A stretch of 64,000 nt of DNA. It comes from JAJVID01 sp035714085 (lineage in GTDB: Bacteria; Acidobacteriota; Blastocatellia; RBC074). Numbering within the stretch: position 1 is the stretch's first letter; each line of letters opens with the position of its first letter. The stretch spans positions 13,496 through 77,495 of the forward strand of contig DASTMP010000215.1 in assembly GCA_035714085.1 (NCBI GenBank). Direction: 5' to 3'. The notes below the pieces were generated by a model, which did no database searches, was not told where the DNA came from, and saw only the letters and a list, made by a program, of their open reading frames with translations. The translations under genes were made by a program, and so were the position numbers. Below, piece after piece: positions 62,701 through 64,000 of this stretch.

Positions 62701-63387
62701 GGAATACTCGGCCGTGAAGTTCTTCGACAAGACGACCACTTCACCGATCGTCTCCAACGAAGGCTGGCTCTGGGTGGGCTCGCCGAAAATACCGCCGTTG
62801 GAGCGTTGTCCGTCGAGCGAGAAGGCCGCGCCGTAGGTTTGCCCACCGATGAACTTGAAGCTGCCGTCGCCGCCCGCCCCCTGTGTGATGTCCGGGTTCA
62901 GGTAAAGGAACTCATAGATGTCGCGGCTGTCCCGCGGAATCTCGATCAGTTGCTGATTATTGAGGGCGCTCGAGATCGTTGGCGACTCTTTCTCAATCAG
63001 CTGGCCTTCAGCGCCGGTGATTGTCACCGTCTCGGACGCGGCGCCGACGGTGATTTTTATGTCGGCGCGCGCAGTGTCGCCGCCCCTCAACACCACTTCG
63101 GCGACCGAAGTCTTAAAGCCGGTGGAGGAGACGCTTACGCGGTAATTACCGGACTTTAGCCCCGCGGCTTCGTAATTTCCCTCTTTGTCCGTTGTGAAAT
63201 CACGTGAGAGATTCGTCTCTAGATCTGTCACCTGGACCTTGGCGTTGGCAATGACCGACCCATTCGGATCAGTCACGGTTCCGCGAATGGTCCCCAGGTT
63301 TGTACCCTGCGCGAGCGCCAGCCCCGTGCCGCAGAGAAGCCAGATGGCGAGAAATTTCGCGCGGAATGCGCAATGCGTGTTCTTCAT
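59731..63387 (-). CDS. Oar-like TonB-dependent outer-membrane receptor with carboxypeptidase-regulatory domain
   Basis: A 1218-residue outer-membrane protein. The N-terminal signal peptide (FLAIWLLCGTGLALAQ) is followed by a carboxypeptidase-regulatory-like domain (about 25-115: TIRGTVTDPNGSVIANAKV and GNYRVSVSSTGFK), then a plug-like domain (to about 240: RDSRDIYEFLYLNPDITQGA, IRVETKRGTKDVQGSLFYNN) and a long barrel rich in aromatic strands. It ends in R-L-R-L-T-F, a C-terminal Phe as expected for barrel assembly. Acidobacteriota encode many such proteins, thought to import oligosaccharides or other large substrates. The start at 63387 has AAGGAG 7-8 nt upstream; the longer open frame to 63450 lacks one. 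It probably forms its own transcription unit. Confidence 0.88.
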   Translation of the reverse strand: MKNTHCAFRAKFLAIWLLCGTGLALAQGTNLGTIRGTVTDPNGSVIANAKVQVTDLETNLSRDFTTDKEGNYEAAGLKSGNYRVSVSSTGFKTSVAEVVLRGGDTARADIKITVGAASETVTITGAEGQLIEKESPTISSALNNQQLIEIPRDSRDIYEFLYLNPDITQGAGGDGSFKFIGGQTYGAAFSLDGQRSNGGIFGEPTQSQPSLETIGEVVVLSKNFTAEYSGIANIRVETKRGTKDVQGSLFYNNKNSALAAWNVQDKNAQTDFLPTPDTPKFLTPSFNLNEAGGSVGGPVPFSRKKTFYLFSYERRWDLAPLQIRASNIPSTPLLSADFRGITDSRKPAVPAAVLPLLTQQELGANTILTEDDSGEMTRRFVTIPQRLLNPIALNVLGYYPRTNAATPFSATNGRLTNYVQNVPSLLTRDLSTLRLDHDFSGKDKLSAVYNYQIRNGRRSLVLSPFSDFGLGAQHQNNHTLSLSYTRIFSDTVVNEARGGFNYQLLFVRANQTTGEFLSGIGFNQDEIAAYGAVVGNVLDTFGHVAFTISPFANIANGGRNTNRNLDQKLYTFGDTLTWITGNHSFKFGADFVLNKATDGFSANRGNPRGLVNYGSTFDAYARFLVGLPPTSVTYLGSTRRGDLKTSNWENGFFVQDDWKLNRKVTLNLGLRYDLITPFIDEDDLMINFDPTTSVNPGFQGRFIIPSKKTIPLLDPRFIAYGVVTADEAGVGRGLVKTDKNNLAPRLGVAWRLTDRDVLRGGYGMFYPTSAAQGMRDALATNGFNQGVTKRNTLGLPGGINPRGITPFSGGTVSVGDPNDFGSLAANAIPFDLQSPRIEQFNATYERELGRNIGVRVSYVGTRQHGLIVGRDLNMLPPNNTPFGILNEDGDRCDPIELGDCALSPADAARRPFPRLGSFLASYGNEGSGHSHAFQVELNRRFAKGLMLSVSYTMLDQKSSGNDSGNSTLGGTLYNQFTVNNDFSRDSFISRHRLIAYGMYELPIGIKRDYGKNIAPWFDAVVGGWDLTWNMFAKSGTGFTPYWQCDNCSDVVGLGNIGSDFLDAIGDFNTGATYRPLVVGDPYAGLSGNQFFNAKAFALPPTGADLLNNPAVARRNFLTGPGSWGVNLGVHKNFALTEKFRLQVGADFNNVFNHPLWSPLGSDIGKLGEFFVSLDPNGNSVILPENVIPNNDFGRNTVSTPQEGIDSRRSIRIRLRLTF

Positions 63388-63945
63388 AACAGGCTCCTTC
63401 TTCGAAAGATGGGTAAGCGGAAACCGGCGGATCGCAGTGACGGGGCCCATGCCAGCCGCGTGTCCGTACGGCAGAACAAATGAGATAGTTACTCCGTGGC
63501 CTTTGACCTAACTACCCAGCATCAGACAAGCCTGTTGTACTTTTCTGGCTAGCGATTTTTATTTCAATTCTTGCTTTTCTTTAGATTGTGGCGCGAATAT
63601 ATTGGAAAACCAAAGAAAATGTAAATGCAATCTCGATTTTTTTTCTCGCCCATCCTTGACCTTCGCGTCGCGGATGAGCGCCGCCATCCCGTAGGATACG
63701 GCTGGCAAACTCGACGAAGCTATTTCGCGCCCCGGAGGGGCGACCGAAATTAGCCGGTGGTGGAGCGAAGCGCAACCACCGGGACAGGTCGAAGAAGATT
63801 TTTTGTGTCCCGGCAGGGACGCCGGACTAGAATTCGCAACAGGACTAATCCCGGTCCGCCGCCCTTTCAGAGACCGCTTAAAAAGTTGCCGCCGTTCTCT
63901 CGTAGTTGTACTTTTCCATTCCACGAATGGAACGGAGAAACCAGC
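63388..63945. other. intergenic region with A/T-rich promoter zone
   Basis: It holds the divergent promoters of the Oar-like gene and of the gene at the right edge. A T-rich/A-rich zone at 63545-63650 is likely promoter. A 121-codon minus-strand frame at 63559-63924 is not called because it runs through three palindromic repeats. Confidence 0.4.
63728..63820. repeat. REP-like cluster of three consecutive hairpins
   Basis: CGCCCC-GGA-GGGGCG (63728-63742), CCGGTGGT...ACCACCGG (63754-63761 with 63775-63782) and GTCCC-GGCA-GGGAC (63807-63820) follow one another. This wording is a familiar dispersed intergenic repeat in Acidobacteriota and Verrucomicrobiota-like genomes, probably propagated by a REP-associated transposase elsewhere. 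Confidence 0.6.
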
Positions 63946-64000
63946 ATGCTCAAAGACAACTATGACATTGCCCTGACAGCCTTCGACCAGTTGGTCTTCG
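63946..64000 (+). CDS. unidentified protein, 5' end only
   Basis: An open frame starts with ATG at 63946, with GGAG 10 nt upstream, and runs off the right edge after 18 codons (MLKDNYDIALTAFDQLVF). Too little is visible to assign a family. Confidence 0.5.
   Translation, partial: MLKDNYDIALTAFDQLVF

Noticed and set aside
63559..63924. 121-codon minus-strand frame near the right edge
   Set aside because: Runs through three consecutive palindromic repeats; no motif.

Overview
This window comes from a moderately GC-rich bacterial chromosome, most likely an Acidobacteriota of the Blastocatellia type. That placement is inferred from gene content: an Oar-like carboxypeptidase-regulatory/TonB outer-membrane receptor, an ECF sigma factor overlapping a PknK-like kinase, a sigma/anti-sigma/HEAT-repeat operon, a scar of a PadR plus ADOP-permease locus, an RHS fragment with a discoidin domain, and many palindromic intergenic repeats. 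No rRNA, tRNA, CRISPR array or phage module was recognised.

Layout. 1-5.7 kb (minus): an operon of an unknown protein, a membrane-anchored metallophosphoesterase, a GMC oxidoreductase and the start of its usual partner domain. 6.1-10.6 kb (plus): sigma factor and giant Ser/Thr kinase-ATPase-TPR regulator. 11.3-20.2 kb (plus): two tandemly duplicated lipoproteins built from Ig-like and right-handed beta-helix modules. 20.4-26.0 kb (minus): a glycan cluster (aminotransferase, SDR, methyltransferase, membrane glycosyltransferase, GT2). 26.5-29.6 kb (minus): a 7-TM protein and a serine protease fused to an S1/P1-type zinc nuclease. 30.3-35.6 kb: FAH-family enzyme with a Tat-like leader, a broken S9 peptidase, an M20 peptidase and a D-aminoacylase-like amidohydrolase. 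35.8-37.1 kb: an IS1341-type TnpB. 37.2-41.8 kb: small exported protein, PadR/ADOP scar, SAM methyltransferase and a BlaI/BlaR1 pair whose sensor carries ankyrin repeats. 42.4-49.6 kb (plus): papain-like protease/hydrolase fusion, metzincin and a 1266-residue membrane protein. 49.8-54.3 kb (plus): sigma factor, anti-sigma and two HEAT-repeat exported proteins. 54.3-57.5 kb: an RHS toxin remnant interrupted by a small non-autonomous transposable element with a cargo gene, then an AT-rich leucine-rich-repeat gene that may be the immunity protein. 57.8-59.5 kb: XRE regulator, HigBA and an orphan BrnA-like antitoxin. 59.7-63.4 kb (minus): Oar-like receptor. At the right edge a gene begins on the plus strand.

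The most interesting object is the protein at 27263-29635. It joins a chymotrypsin-fold serine protease to an S1/P1 nuclease domain whose N-terminal zinc-ligand tryptophan (W-G-x-L-G-H) is internal. In known P1-type enzymes that Trp is the mature N-terminus, so the fusion looks like a self-contained zymogen. The second is the 569-bp element at 54492-55060: 10-bp target duplication, imperfect terminal inverted repeats and a small membrane-protein cargo, cleanly interrupting an RHS frame that rejoins exactly when it is removed.
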